Source: an uncultured Eubacteriales bacterium (lineage in GTDB: Bacteria > Bacillota > Clostridia > Oscillospirales > Oscillospiraceae). Taken from it: a stretch of DNA of 46,861 bases. The stretch is taken from assembly GCA_900544975.1 (NCBI GenBank), contig UQXI01000023.1, positions 1 through 46,861 of the forward strand. Reading direction: 5' to 3'. The notes beneath the pieces were generated by a model. The model was given only the letters and a program-made list of their open reading frames with translations. It had not been told where the DNA came from and made no database searches. Both the position numbers and the translations under genes were made by a program. Below, one piece after another: positions 1 through 7,762 of the stretch (positions are counted from its first letter, which is position 1; each line of letters begins with the position of its first letter).

Positions 1-99
1 GACCCGTGTGTCCGCCCGTGGTAGGCATTGCGAATTCGCCCAAAATGGGAGGAAATCGTACGATGTTCCTGCCGGGCGGACACATGGGTCCGCCCCTAC
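1..99. repeat. REPIN-like inverted palindrome pair, family A, copy 1 (cut by window edge)
   Basis: Two inverted arms rich in GGGCGGACACATGGGTCCGCCC flank a spacer of about 50 bp that holds the palindromes GCGAATTCGC and ATCGTACGAT. The right arm ends in CCCCTAC, the complement of GTAGGGG; the left arm runs off the window. The bases just outside (a stretch reading TACCAAGGTAGTGC) match the outside of the copies at 9171, 9400 and 27938, so the repeated unit is longer than the paired arms. This copy is in the opposite orientation to those. The short open frames through it are not genes. Confidence 0.85.
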
Positions 100-157
100 A
101 GTCAAATACCAAGGTAGTGCATAAGGGGACTGCGGTGTTGCCACAAACTTTAAATGG

Positions 158-200
158 AAATTCCCTCCCGGCAGAATGCCACTCTACCGGGAGGGAAATT
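158..200 (-). terminator. Terminator of the MarR-ABC exporter operon
   Basis: An 11-bp perfect stem (TTCCCTCCCGG at 161-171 with CCGGGAGGGAA at 187-197), extended by A/T pairs, sits 14 bases beyond the exporter stop codon. It separates the operon from the repeat at 1-99. Confidence 0.75.
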
Positions 201-213
201 CATATTTGCGCGC

Positions 214-2106
214 CTACTCCAACTCAAACGCACCGGTATACAGCCGGTAATAGGTCCCCTTTCGGGCGATGAGATCCTGGTGGGTGCCTCGTTCGATGAT
301 CTGGCCCTGGTCCAGGACCATGATACAGTCGGCGTTTCGGACGGTAGACAGGCGGTGGGCAATGACAAAGGTGGTGCGGCCCTCCATGAGGGCGTCCATG
401 CCTTTTTGCACCAGGGCTTCCGTCCGGGTATCGATGGAGGAGGTGGCCTCGTCCAGAATCATCACTGGCGGATCCGCCACAGCGGCCCGGGCGATGGACA
501 GCAGCTGCCGCTGGCCCTGGCTCAGGCTGCCGCCGTTTCCCGTGAGCTCGGTCTCATATCCCTTGGGCAAGCGGGTGATGAAGTCGTGGGCTCCGGCCAA
601 TTTGGCGGCTTCGATGCATTGGGCGTCTGTGGCTTCCAGGTTGCCATACCGGATGTTTTCCATGACCGTCCCGGTAAAGAGGTTGGTGTCCTGGAGCACC
701 ACACCCAACGACCGGCGGAGATCCGGCTTGCAGATTTTATTGATGTTGATGTTGTCATAGCGGATCTTGCCATCGGCGATATCATAAAACCGGTTCAGGA
801 GGTTGGTGATGGTGGTCTTACCGGCGCCAGTGGCTCCCACAAAGGCCACCTTCTGCCCGGGCTTGGCATAGAGGGTCACGTCACGGAGTACCGGTTTGCC
901 CGGCTCGTAGGCAAAATCCACATGGGACATGGTGATGTCTCCCTGCAAGGCGGTGTAGGTGACCGTCCCTTCCGCCTTGTGGGGGTGCTTCCACGCCCAG
1001 AGGCCCGTGTGTTCTGGGCACTCTTCCAGGGAACCGTCCGCCCTGCGCCGGGCGTTGACCAGGGTCACATAGCCCGCGTCCTCCTCCGGCGATTCATCCA
1101 TCAACTCAAAAATACGCTCCGCCCCGGCCAGGGCCATGACAATGGCGTTGATCTGGTTGGACACCTGGCTAATGGGCTGGTTGAAGCTACGGGTCAGGAG
1201 CAAGAAGCTCATCAGAGCGCCCACAGCTATGCCACCGCCCCGGCTCATCAGCCAGGCCCCGGCGACCGCCACCAGCACATATTGCAGGTAGCCCAAGTTG
1301 TTGTTTACGGGGCCCATCATGCCGGAGTACATGTTGGCCCGGTAGGCATTGGTACAGAGGGTCTCATTGAGCTTGTCAAAGTCCGCCTTGGCTGCCTCTT
1401 CATGGCAGAACACCTTGACCACCTTCTGCCCCTGGATCATTTCTTCAATATAACCGTTCACCGCGCCCAGGGCCTTCTGCTGCCCCACAAAGAAGCGGCC
1501 GGACATTCCGGTGAGCTTCTTGGTGGCGAGGAGAATCCCAACCAAGCTCACCACAACCACCCCCGTCAGCGCCGGGCTGGTGAGCAGCATGGTGACAAAC
1601 ACCGTGACGATGGTCACAACGGAAGAAATACACTGGGGAATCGACTGGGAGATCATCTGGCGGAGGGTATCGATGTCATTGGTGTACCGGCTCATGATGT
1701 CGCCGTGGGTGTGGGTGTCGAAGTAGCGGATGGGCAGTCGCTGCATATTGGAAAACAGCCGGTCCCGAATGTCCCGCTGGACCCCCTGGGCCACCCGCAC
1801 CATGAGGTAATTGTATAAGAAAGAGGTGAAGATTCCCGCCGCATACACCACCCCCATGAGGCATAGAAAGCGAAACAGGGGACCGAAATCCGGGTGTTCC
1901 ATTTGCAGCAGGGGGCGAATGTAATCATCCACTACATATTGCAAGGACTTACTGCCGGCGACTGTGGCGATGGAAGTCACCAGGATGCAAATCAGCACCA
2001 AGGCCATGGTCCACTTGTAGGGAGCCAGATAGCGCAGCAGCCTTTGCAGGGTCTTCTTCGGCGCACGGGCCTTTCTGCCGTCACCTTTCAGCTGAATTCG
2101 GGGCAT
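214..2106 (-). CDS. ABC multidrug-type exporter, second half-transporter (canonical ATPase partner)
   Basis: 630 residues: six membrane segments in the first ~340 residues, then one nucleotide-binding domain. Walker A reads GATGAGKTT, the Q-loop region VLQDTNLF, Walker B MILDEATSSID with the catalytic Glu present, and the switch IAHR with the His present. The signature is LSQGQ rather than LSGGQ. In heterodimeric exporters of the BmrCD/TM287-288 type one subunit has an intact Walker B and an altered signature while the partner has a changed Walker B; the pair here fits exactly. It overlaps the upstream partner by 26 bases and follows a MarR gene, so all three are one transcript. Expected role: efflux of amphipathic drugs or lipid-like compounds at the cytoplasmic membrane; the substrate cannot be read from sequence. 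Confidence 0.93.
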   Translation of the reverse strand: MPRIQLKGDGRKARAPKKTLQRLLRYLAPYKWTMALVLICILVTSIATVAGSKSLQYVVDDYIRPLLQMEHPDFGPLFRFLCLMGVVYAAGIFTSFLYNYLMVRVAQGVQRDIRDRLFSNMQRLPIRYFDTHTHGDIMSRYTNDIDTLRQMISQSIPQCISSVVTIVTVFVTMLLTSPALTGVVVVSLVGILLATKKLTGMSGRFFVGQQKALGAVNGYIEEMIQGQKVVKVFCHEEAAKADFDKLNETLCTNAYRANMYSGMMGPVNNNLGYLQYVLVAVAGAWLMSRGGGIAVGALMSFLLLTRSFNQPISQVSNQINAIVMALAGAERIFELMDESPEEDAGYVTLVNARRRADGSLEECPEHTGLWAWKHPHKAEGTVTYTALQGDITMSHVDFAYEPGKPVLRDVTLYAKPGQKVAFVGATGAGKTTITNLLNRFYDIADGKIRYDNININKICKPDLRRSLGVVLQDTNLFTGTVMENIRYGNLEATDAQCIEAAKLAGAHDFITRLPKGYETELTGNGGSLSQGQRQLLSIARAAVADPPVMILDEATSSIDTRTEALVQKGMDALMEGRTTFVIAHRLSTVRNADCIMVLDQGQIIERGTHQDLIARKGTYYRLYTGAFELE

Positions 2107-3850
2107 CTTCCTCGCCTCCTTTCTTCTGGGATTGATAGACCTCCTGGTAGATGACAGACCGGTTCAGGAGCTCCTCGTGGGTCCCCTGGTCCACAATCCG
2201 GCCATCCTCCAGCACCAGGATCAGGTCCGCATGCTCGACAGAGGCCACCCGCTGGGCAATGATGAGCTTGGTGGTATCCGGGATCTCCTCCCGGAAGGCC
2301 TGGCGGATTCTGGCGTCTGTGGCGGTGTCCACCGCGGAGGTGGAGTCGTCCAGAATGAGAATCCGGGGCTTTTTCAGCAGGGCCCTGGCAATACACAGCC
2401 GCTGCTTCTGCCCACCGGAGACGTTGGTGCCGCCTTGCTCCAGGTGGGTCTCATATCCCTCCGGGAAGCGCTGGATGAACTCATCGGCACAGGCCAGCCG
2501 GCAGACACGGACCAGCTCCTCCTGAGTGGCCTGGGGATTGCCCCAGCGCAGGTTCTCGGCAATGGTACCGGAAAACAGGACGTTCTTCTGCAGAACCATG
2601 GCCACCTGATCCCGGAGCACCCCCAGGTCATACCGGCGCACATCCACACCGCCGACCTTCACCACGCCGTCTGTGGCATCGTAAAGCCGGGGAATCAACT
2701 GAACCAGGGTGGACTTGGACGCGCCGGTGCCCCCCAGAATTCCCACCGTCATGCCGGAGCGAATGTGAAGGTCCACTCCCTCCAGGGCATCCCGCTTGGC
2801 TGTTTTGGAATAGCGGAAGCTGACATGCTCAAAATCGATGGATCCGTCTGCCACCTGTGTCACCGGGTCTTCCGGGGAGACCAGGTCCGGCGTTTCCTCC
2901 AGCAGCTCCACCGCCCGGTGGCCCGCCGCCCGGGACATGGTGATCATCACAAACACCATAGAAAGCATCATCAGAGACCCCAACACCTGCTGGGTATAGG
3001 TAAACATGCTGGACAGCTGCCCGGTGGTGAGGCCCAGCGCTCCCTGGTCCCCGGAGGCCAGCACCAATTTTGCCCCAAACCAGGAGATGAGCAGCATGCA
3101 GACATAGGCCGCCGTCTGCATCATGGGGTTATTGAAGGCCAGGATGTGCTCCGCTTTCACGAAGTCCCGGAAAATGGATCCGGAAACCTGACGGAACTTC
3201 TCCTTCTCCCGCTCTTCCCGGACGAAGGATTTCACCACCCGAATGCCGTGGAGATTCTCCTGCACCACATTGTTCAGCCGGTCATAGGTCTTGAACACCC
3301 GGTCAAAAATCTTGCGCACCTTGCCGATGACAAAAAACAGGCCAAAGGCCAGCAGGGGCATGACGACGCAATAGATGATACACAGCCGGGGACTGATCCG
3401 CAGGGCCATGGTCAGGGCCAGAATCAGCATCACCCCACAGCGAATGGCCATGCGGATCACCACCTGGAACGCATTTTGCAGATTGGCCACGTCGGTGGTG
3501 AGCCGGGTCACAATGGAGGACAGGGAAAACCGGTCCATATTGGCAAAGGAGTAGGTCTGCACCTTGTAAAACATGTCCTTGCGCAAATTTTTCGCAAATC
3601 CGGCTGCCGCCCGGGAGGCAAAGGTGGCCGAGAGGATGCCAAAGCAGAGAGACGCCATGGCACACAGCAGCAGCAAGCCCCCCTGGCGCAGCACATAGGA
3701 CATATCGTCGGTTTTCACCCCGCTGTCCATAAAGCCCGCCATGAGGGTGGGAATCAGGACCTCCATGGCCACCTCTCCCACCATCATCAAGGGGGCCAAT
3801 ATGGCATATCTCTTATATTCCCGGATGCTACGGGAAAGCCGTCGAATCAT
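2081..3850 (-). CDS. ABC multidrug-type exporter, first half-transporter (degenerate ATPase site)
   Basis: 589 residues with an N-terminal six-helix membrane domain and a C-terminal nucleotide-binding domain. Walker A is GGTGASKST, in which the Gly before Lys is Ser. The signature VSGGQ is good. Walker B ends LILDDSTSAVD, with Asp where the catalytic Glu should be, and the switch is IAQR with Gln for His. These changes mark the non-hydrolysing site of an asymmetric heterodimer; they are typical of this subfamily rather than damage. The start codon overlaps the MarR stop as ATGA, so translation is probably coupled. The partner is the next gene. Confidence 0.93.
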   Translation of the reverse strand: MIRRLSRSIREYKRYAILAPLMMVGEVAMEVLIPTLMAGFMDSGVKTDDMSYVLRQGGLLLLCAMASLCFGILSATFASRAAAGFAKNLRKDMFYKVQTYSFANMDRFSLSSIVTRLTTDVANLQNAFQVVIRMAIRCGVMLILALTMALRISPRLCIIYCVVMPLLAFGLFFVIGKVRKIFDRVFKTYDRLNNVVQENLHGIRVVKSFVREEREKEKFRQVSGSIFRDFVKAEHILAFNNPMMQTAAYVCMLLISWFGAKLVLASGDQGALGLTTGQLSSMFTYTQQVLGSLMMLSMVFVMITMSRAAGHRAVELLEETPDLVSPEDPVTQVADGSIDFEHVSFRYSKTAKRDALEGVDLHIRSGMTVGILGGTGASKSTLVQLIPRLYDATDGVVKVGGVDVRRYDLGVLRDQVAMVLQKNVLFSGTIAENLRWGNPQATQEELVRVCRLACADEFIQRFPEGYETHLEQGGTNVSGGQKQRLCIARALLKKPRILILDDSTSAVDTATDARIRQAFREEIPDTTKLIIAQRVASVEHADLILVLEDGRIVDQGTHEELLNRSVIYQEVYQSQKKGGEEDAPNSAER

Positions 3851-4323
3851 AACCGGGATTCCTCCTTTTCATGCAATTTCTGGCAAGTCCCAGACTCGCC
3901 GCCCAGATTTTGGATGGCCCGGCCCAGCAAGTCGGCAAACGCCGCCCGCTCTGCCGGAGTAAAGTCCCGGACCATTTCCTCCTCCAGCGCCTCAATGTGG
4001 GCGCGAATTTGCGCGTGACAGGTTCGGGCCTTATTCGTCACGTGAATGCGTTTGCACCGCCGGTCCTCCCGATCCAGCCGGAATGCCACATAGCCCTTGG
4101 CCTCCAACCGGGAGAGAATTCCGGAGACCGTGGGATGGGTCAGGGAGAAAAACTCCTCCACATCTCTGGGGCAAGGGTCCTGCCCCCGGTGCTCCACCAG
4201 ATAGCTCAGCACATGGGACTGAGTCGGCGTCAGATTCAGTTGCTCCAGGGTTTTCCCCAGGCGCTGGCCGGTTAGGGTATGGAGCTGCTTAATCTTGTGG
4301 CCGTTCAGCCGTTCTTCCGTCAT
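3847..4323 (-). CDS. MarR-family transcriptional regulator
   Basis: 158 residues. The chosen ATG has GGAGG eight bases upstream; an earlier frame start 24 bases out has no ribosome site. Central winged helix: helix-turn-helix around residues 55-85 (region DVEEFFSLTHPTVSGILSRL) followed by a wing with RLDREDRRCKRIHVT, the classic MarR D-x-R-x-x-R pattern. MarR proteins are dimeric and usually repress a neighbouring efflux gene until a small ligand binds. Its stop overlaps the exporter start (ATGA), so it very likely controls the operon and itself. A palindrome just upstream (4354-4372) is a candidate operator. Confidence 0.93.
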   Translation of the reverse strand: MTEERLNGHKIKQLHTLTGQRLGKTLEQLNLTPTQSHVLSYLVEHRGQDPCPRDVEEFFSLTHPTVSGILSRLEAKGYVAFRLDREDRRCKRIHVTNKARTCHAQIRAHIEALEEEMVRDFTPAERAAFADLLGRAIQNLGGESGTCQKLHEKEESRL

Positions 4324-4353
4324 GCGAGATCCCTCCTTCCATACCACATGGAT

Positions 4354-4398
4354 ATTCGTCGCATGCTACATAATAGCACAGGAGATGAAAAAATGCAA
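4354..4398 (-). promoter_or_regulatory. Promoter and candidate MarR operator
   Basis: On the minus strand TTGCAT (complement of 4393-4398) and TATTAT (complement of 4370-4375) are separated by exactly 17 bases. Immediately downstream, 4357-4368 carries the near-palindrome GTCGCATGCTAC, at the expected transcription start, a usual place for an autoregulatory MarR site. The operator assignment is inference. Confidence 0.6.
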
Positions 4399-4573
4399 GT
4401 CCCCCTGTAATTGCGGATCCAGTGGACGCCCGCCGCCCCAGCCTCCTCCATGTGTGCGCTACAGAAAGACACCCCGGAAGCAACGACACCATGACGCCCC
4501 TGCCCATCCAGGCAGACCGTGCACAGGCTTCCGGTCTGCCTTCACATTTCAAGATTTATTTTTGACTTTCCTC

Positions 4574-4602
4574 TTGCTTTTTTCGACAAGTTTTGGTATA
4601 GT
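4574..4602 (+). promoter_or_regulatory. Promoter of an orphan transcript
   Basis: TTGCTT (4574-4579), 17 bases, TATAGT (4597-4602). A TTCGACA heptamer (4582-4588) lies in the spacer; its complement TGTCGAA is the Spo0A box consensus, but a 7-mer can occur by chance. No credible reading frame with a ribosome site follows. Confidence 0.5.
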
Positions 4603-4608
4603 ATGGGC

Positions 4609-4746
4609 GGTAGTTGTGCCCCGGTTCGTGTGTGGCTGCGTCTGTGCCCGGCGTTTAGCCCCTGTATGCGCATGTTCCGTAGTAGAACGACCTCCCCTCT
4701 TTTCCGGCAGGCCGGCAGGGATCCCCTGCCGGTTTGCTATTTTTTA
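4609..4746 (+). ncRNA. Candidate small RNA, about 138 nt, family not recognised
   Basis: The stretch runs from the predicted start of the 4574-4602 promoter to a textbook terminator. It is G/T/C-rich (repeated GTGTG and TGTGCCC segments) and has no open frame with a ribosome site. I could not match it to SRP RNA, tmRNA or RNase P. A 6S-like RNA is possible by size but I see no diagnostic bubble. It could instead be the leader of the gene at 4905, although two terminators intervene. Confidence 0.35.
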
Positions 4747-4747
4747 C
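4712..4747 (+). terminator. Intrinsic terminator of the orphan transcript
   Basis: Nine-base-pair perfect stem CCGGCAGGG / CCCTGCCGG with a three-base loop, followed by TTTGCTATTTTTT. Confidence 0.75.
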
Positions 4748-4801
4748 GGCAATCTGTTCCCTCCTGGTAAATGTCCCCACATCATGCACATGCTGCCTGT
4801 A

Positions 4802-4849
4802 CCCCTCCAAAAACCTGCCACACCCGCGACAGGTTTTGGGGGCTTTTTT
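4802..4849 (+). terminator. Second intrinsic terminator
   Basis: AAAACCTG (4810-4817) pairs with CAGGTTTT (4830-4837); flanking C and G runs extend the stem, and a CTTTTTTC run follows at 4842-4849. Confidence 0.6.
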
Positions 4850-4904
4850 CATCGCCCGGGGCTATACTGAAGCAAGGTACAAAAGGGAAATGGGGACTGA
4901 AATC

Positions 4905-5276
4905 ATGCGGCGAATATTAGGATGGCTGTTTCTGGCAGCAGCTCTGGGCGCAGCCTGTCTATACACCTGGCGCCTGGGGATGACGGCATTTCGCGGAGAG
5001 GCGGGCCCCTGTACCGTTACAGTCACCTGCCCCGGCGGACCGGCCCCGTCCGTCTATTCCTATGATCTGGTGGGTTCCGGATTTTGCCGCACCATACATA
5101 TTTCCTATGATCCCGCCGACCCAGACTGTAATTATGGCACATTCCGGGACCTGCCCCCAGGGGAGTACCGGCTGCTGGAAAATGGGGCGGAGCGGGCCCG
5201 GGTTTTCGTATGCCTGGCCGCCCCCGCAGCAGAAATCCAGCCGGACCATACCTGGCCCATCGCCCCCGCCCGGTAG
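4905..5276 (+). CDS. Small membrane-anchored or exported protein, unknown function
   Basis: 123 residues. The ATG at 4905 is preceded by GGGGA at nine bases; an in-frame ATG at 4890 would add five residues. Residues 5-22 form one hydrophobic segment, either a signal peptide or an anchor. The rest is Pro/Gly-rich with four cysteines and a segment FRDLPPGEYRLLENG, which resembles the G-E-Y-x-L-x-E strand of SpaA/Cna-B-like immunoglobulin folds. The likeness is short and does not prove the fold. It is a single gene between terminators and the next promoter; no partner is evident. Confidence 0.65.
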   Translation: MRRILGWLFLAAALGAACLYTWRLGMTAFRGEAGPCTVTVTCPGGPAPSVYSYDLVGSGFCRTIHISYDPADPDCNYGTFRDLPPGEYRLLENGAERARVFVCLAAPAAEIQPDHTWPIAPAR

Positions 5277-5329
5277 GCAATTGTGCAATATGTGCAAAAA
5301 GATGCATGTATTTTTGTAACATAATCCGC

Positions 5330-5358
5330 TTGCGTCTGCTTCCATTTCATGGTATTAT
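5330..5358 (+). promoter_or_regulatory. Promoter of the sugar-type ATPase gene
   Basis: TTGCGT (5330-5335), 17 bases, TATTAT (5353-5358). The start near 5365 would give a leader of about 184 nt. Confidence 0.65.
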
Positions 5359-5373
5359 AACATTATTCAGCAG

Positions 5374-5413
5374 GAGGTCTCTCTACTCCACGCGCAAGCC
5401 ATAGAGAGGCCTC
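5374..5413 (+). promoter_or_regulatory. Strong 5'-end hairpin in the ATPase mRNA leader
   Basis: Twelve pairs (GAGGTCTCTCTA with TAGAGAGGCCTC, one G-U) close a 16-base loop about ten bases after the predicted start. No T run follows, so it is not a terminator. A GGAGG at 5422-5426 follows with no start codon near it. A 5' stabilising hairpin or a protein or ligand site are the simplest readings. Confidence 0.5.
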
Positions 5414-5548
5414 TGAAAAAAAGGAGGAATACCAAAATCCGCCGGACTCGCGGTACGGCAGTGTGGAGACCTGTCGTAATGTGGTGTCGCCAGCATGGGC
5501 GACCACGAGATGCATGGCGCGGATGCCCCTGCATCGGAGTCAGAACGT

Positions 5549-6748
5549 ATGGCAAGTGTAACATTAAAAGGAATCAAGAAAGTTTACCCGTTCAGTGGCG
5601 ATGACAACAAGAAAAAGAAGAAGAAGAAAAAGGACGACGCCCCCCAGGAGGGCAAGGCCCAACTGACCATCACCGACGAGGGTGTTGTCGCGGTTCATGA
5701 CTTCAACCTGGAGATCAAGGACAAGGAATTCATCGTTCTGGTTGGCCCCTCCGGCTGTGGCAAATCCACCACCCTGCGCATGGTAGCCGGCCTGGAAGAG
5801 ATCTCCGGCGGCGAATTGTACATTGGCGACCGGCTGGTCAACGACGTGGCCCCCAAAGATCGGGACATCGCCATGGTCTTCCAGAACTACGCCCTGTATC
5901 CCCACATGACCGTGTATGAAAACATGGCCTTTGCGCTGAAGCTCCGCAAGGTTCCCAAGGACGAAATCGACAAGAAGGTCAAGCAGGCTGCCGAAATCCT
6001 GGATATCACCCAGTACCTGGGCCGGAAGCCCAAGGCCCTGTCCGGCGGCCAGCGCCAGCGTGTGGCCATCGGCCGCGCCATCGTCCGGGATCCCCAGGTC
6101 TTCCTGATGGACGAGCCTCTGTCCAACCTGGACGCCAAGCTCCGGAACCAGATGCGCGCTGAGATCATCAAGCTCCGCGAACGGATTGATACAACCTTCA
6201 TCTACGTGACCCACGACCAGACCGAGGCCATGACCCTGGGCGATCGGATCGTCATCATGAAAGACGGCTTCATCCAGCAGATTGGCACGCCTCAGGAGGT
6301 CTTCAATCATCCCCACAACCTGTTCGTCGCCGGTTTCATTGGCACGCCTCAGATGAACTTCTTTGACGCCAAGCTGGTCAAAGACGGCAGCAAGTATGTG
6401 GTGACAGTGGGTGGCACTAAGGTAGAGCTGTCCCCCGAGAAGCAGGCAGCCCTCTCCGCCAAAAATGTGCAGCCTCAGGATATAACCTTGGGCGTCCGCC
6501 CCGAGCACATCACCCTGTCCGATTCCGGCATTTCCGCCAAGGTGGACGTGTCCGAAATGATGGGCTCTGCCGTGCACCTGCACACCACCATGGCCGACGG
6601 CAAGGACGTGGTCATCATTGTCCAAACCATGGACATGAACGGTCACGAGCTCAGCAGCTTTAGCATGGGCTCCACCATCCATTTCTCCTTCGGCGGCAAC
6701 GTGGCCCACGTGTTCAGCAAGGCCAACGGCGAAAACCTGGAGGGCTAA
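5549..6748 (+). CDS. Orphan carbohydrate-type ABC transporter ATPase (MsmK/UgpC/MsiK family)
   Basis: 399 residues. Walker A GPSGCGKST, Q-loop MVFQNYALYPHMTVYENM, signature LSGGQRQRVAIGRA, Walker B VFLMDEPLSNLDAKLR, switch YVTHDQTEAM, then a C-terminal OB-type regulatory domain. Family members energise sugar ABC importers and some serve several importers at once. No permease or binding protein lies nearby, which fits a shared ATPase. The chosen ATG (MASVTLKGIKKVYPF) has GGAG nine bases upstream. Odd feature: between the first two strands (residues ~16-50) there is an insert with an eight-lysine run and acidic residues, absent from textbook members where the segment is a few residues long. Confidence 0.93.
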   Translation: MASVTLKGIKKVYPFSGDDNKKKKKKKKDDAPQEGKAQLTITDEGVVAVHDFNLEIKDKEFIVLVGPSGCGKSTTLRMVAGLEEISGGELYIGDRLVNDVAPKDRDIAMVFQNYALYPHMTVYENMAFALKLRKVPKDEIDKKVKQAAEILDITQYLGRKPKALSGGQRQRVAIGRAIVRDPQVFLMDEPLSNLDAKLRNQMRAEIIKLRERIDTTFIYVTHDQTEAMTLGDRIVIMKDGFIQQIGTPQEVFNHPHNLFVAGFIGTPQMNFFDAKLVKDGSKYVVTVGGTKVELSPEKQAALSAKNVQPQDITLGVRPEHITLSDSGISAKVDVSEMMGSAVHLHTTMADGKDVVIIVQTMDMNGHELSSFSMGSTIHFSFGGNVAHVFSKANGENLEG

Positions 6749-6776
6749 TCCTCTTCCCCAACCAGATACATTCTTC

Positions 6777-6962
6777 CAGGGCCTGTTGCAAAACAGCCAG
6801 GTCAAGACTTGCCCCTACAGCATCCTGCATGGAGCCTTCGCATCCTGCGCAAGATCCTGTAGGGAACGGTCTTGACCGTTCCGCTTTGCAACAAGCCCTG
6901 TTTTTTGTAGATTCCCGATTGTTTGCTGGGTCTACCGGCGGGCGCACACTGTGCGCCCCTAC
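6777..6962. repeat. REP-like palindromes, families B and C, clustered
   Basis: This gap after the ATPase gene holds three arms: 6777-6818, ending CCCCTAC, with GGTCAAGAC inside; 6859-6900, beginning GTAGGGAACGGTCTTGACC and ending in a TTTGCAACAAGCCCTG stretch that is inverted relative to the first arm; and 6937-6962, the palindrome GGGCGCACACTGTGCGCCCC then TAC. GTAG or its complement borders each hairpin. 6859-6962 has the outward-GTAG layout and ~104 bp size of the other paired elements, with unlike arms. Nothing else is seen in 6749-7030. Confidence 0.75.
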
Positions 6963-7034
6963 GCTGCGGTGGACAATGGACGCCTGGAACGTCAGATTCA
7001 GCGCCCTGATTGTAAACCAACTCAAAAATTGTAG

Positions 7035-7063
7035 TTGACAATTGAGGCGATTTGTGGCATACT
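7035..7063 (+). promoter_or_regulatory. bioY promoter with palindrome over the -35
   Basis: TTGACA (7035-7040), 17 bases, CATACT (7058-7063). The 15-base palindrome ATTGTAGTTGACAAT overlaps the -35 box and could bind a biotin-responsive repressor. It does not match the BirA operator well enough to name it. Confidence 0.65.
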
Positions 7064-7094
7064 GGTTCCACAATGCAACGAGGAGGGATTCATT

Positions 7095-7658
7095 ATGGAA
7101 CAAACAACACATGCCCCTGGTAAGCGCGGGCTTTCTTTGCGGGATATGGTTCTGTGCAGCCTGTTTGCGGCCCTCATGGCGGTGTGCGCCTGGCTGACCA
7201 TTCCAGGGGAGGTGCCGTTTACCCTGCAAACCTTTGGTGTATTTGCCGCCCTGGTGCTCCTGGGGGGAAAACGGGGCACCATTGCCATCGCTCTGTACCT
7301 AGTACTGGGCGCTGTGGGTCTGCCGGTGTTTTCTGGGTTCCGCGGCGGCTTTGGCGTCCTGTTCGGCACCACCGGCGGGTACATCTTTGGATTTTTACTG
7401 TCCGGGCTCCTGTATTGGGTCATGACGGCGCTCCTGGGGAACCGGCCCTGGGTCCAGCTGCTGGCCCTGGTCCTGGGTACGGTCCTGTGCTACGCCGCCG
7501 GAACCGGCTGGTTTATGTTGGTATACCTACAAAAAACCGGCCCCATTTCCCTGGGCGTGGTGCTGGCCAAATGCGTCATCCCCTTCCTTCTGCCGGATGC
7601 CGCAAAACTGGTCCTGGCGTGGCTCCTCACCCACCGCTTGGCCCGTTTTGTCCCCTGA
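7095..7658 (+). CDS. bioY: Biotin transporter BioY (ECF S-component)
   Basis: 187 residues, about six membrane helices. Family marks: N-terminal amphipathic stretch, FTLQTFGVFAALVLLGGKRG, then GLPVFSGFRGGFGVLFGTTG and GYIFGFLLSGLLY, the conserved BioY core. The start has AGGAGG at 7081. BioY binds biotin in the membrane and works with the shared EcfA/EcfA'/EcfT energy module, not encoded here, so uptake depends on genes elsewhere. It stands alone between its own promoter and a terminator. Confidence 0.95.
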   Translation: MEQTTHAPGKRGLSLRDMVLCSLFAALMAVCAWLTIPGEVPFTLQTFGVFAALVLLGGKRGTIAIALYLVLGAVGLPVFSGFRGGFGVLFGTTGGYIFGFLLSGLLYWVMTALLGNRPWVQLLALVLGTVLCYAAGTGWFMLVYLQKTGPISLGVVLAKCVIPFLLPDAAKLVLAWLLTHRLARFVP

Positions 7659-7705
7659 GCAAGATTTGCCCGGTTTCCCGCAGGTTTTTCCCTATACATC
7701 CCGGA

Positions 7706-7744
7706 AAAAAGGTGCTAAGATGGCAACATCTTTAGCACCTTTTG
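7706..7744 (+). terminator. Terminator between bioY and dapF
   Basis: AAAGGTGCTAA-ATG pairs with CAT-TTAGCACCTTT around GCAA, followed by TTTT. Only about 20 bases separate it from the dapF start, so dapF may be read partly from a transcript passing this hairpin. Confidence 0.7.
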
Positions 7745-7762
7745 CTTACAAGGAGGCCCCCT

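Noticed and set aside
154..4018. Long plus-strand open frames (554 and 628 codons) opposite the ABC exporter genes
   Set aside because: They are antisense shadows caused by GC-rich codon use; the minus-strand frames have complete ABC motifs and ribosome sites.
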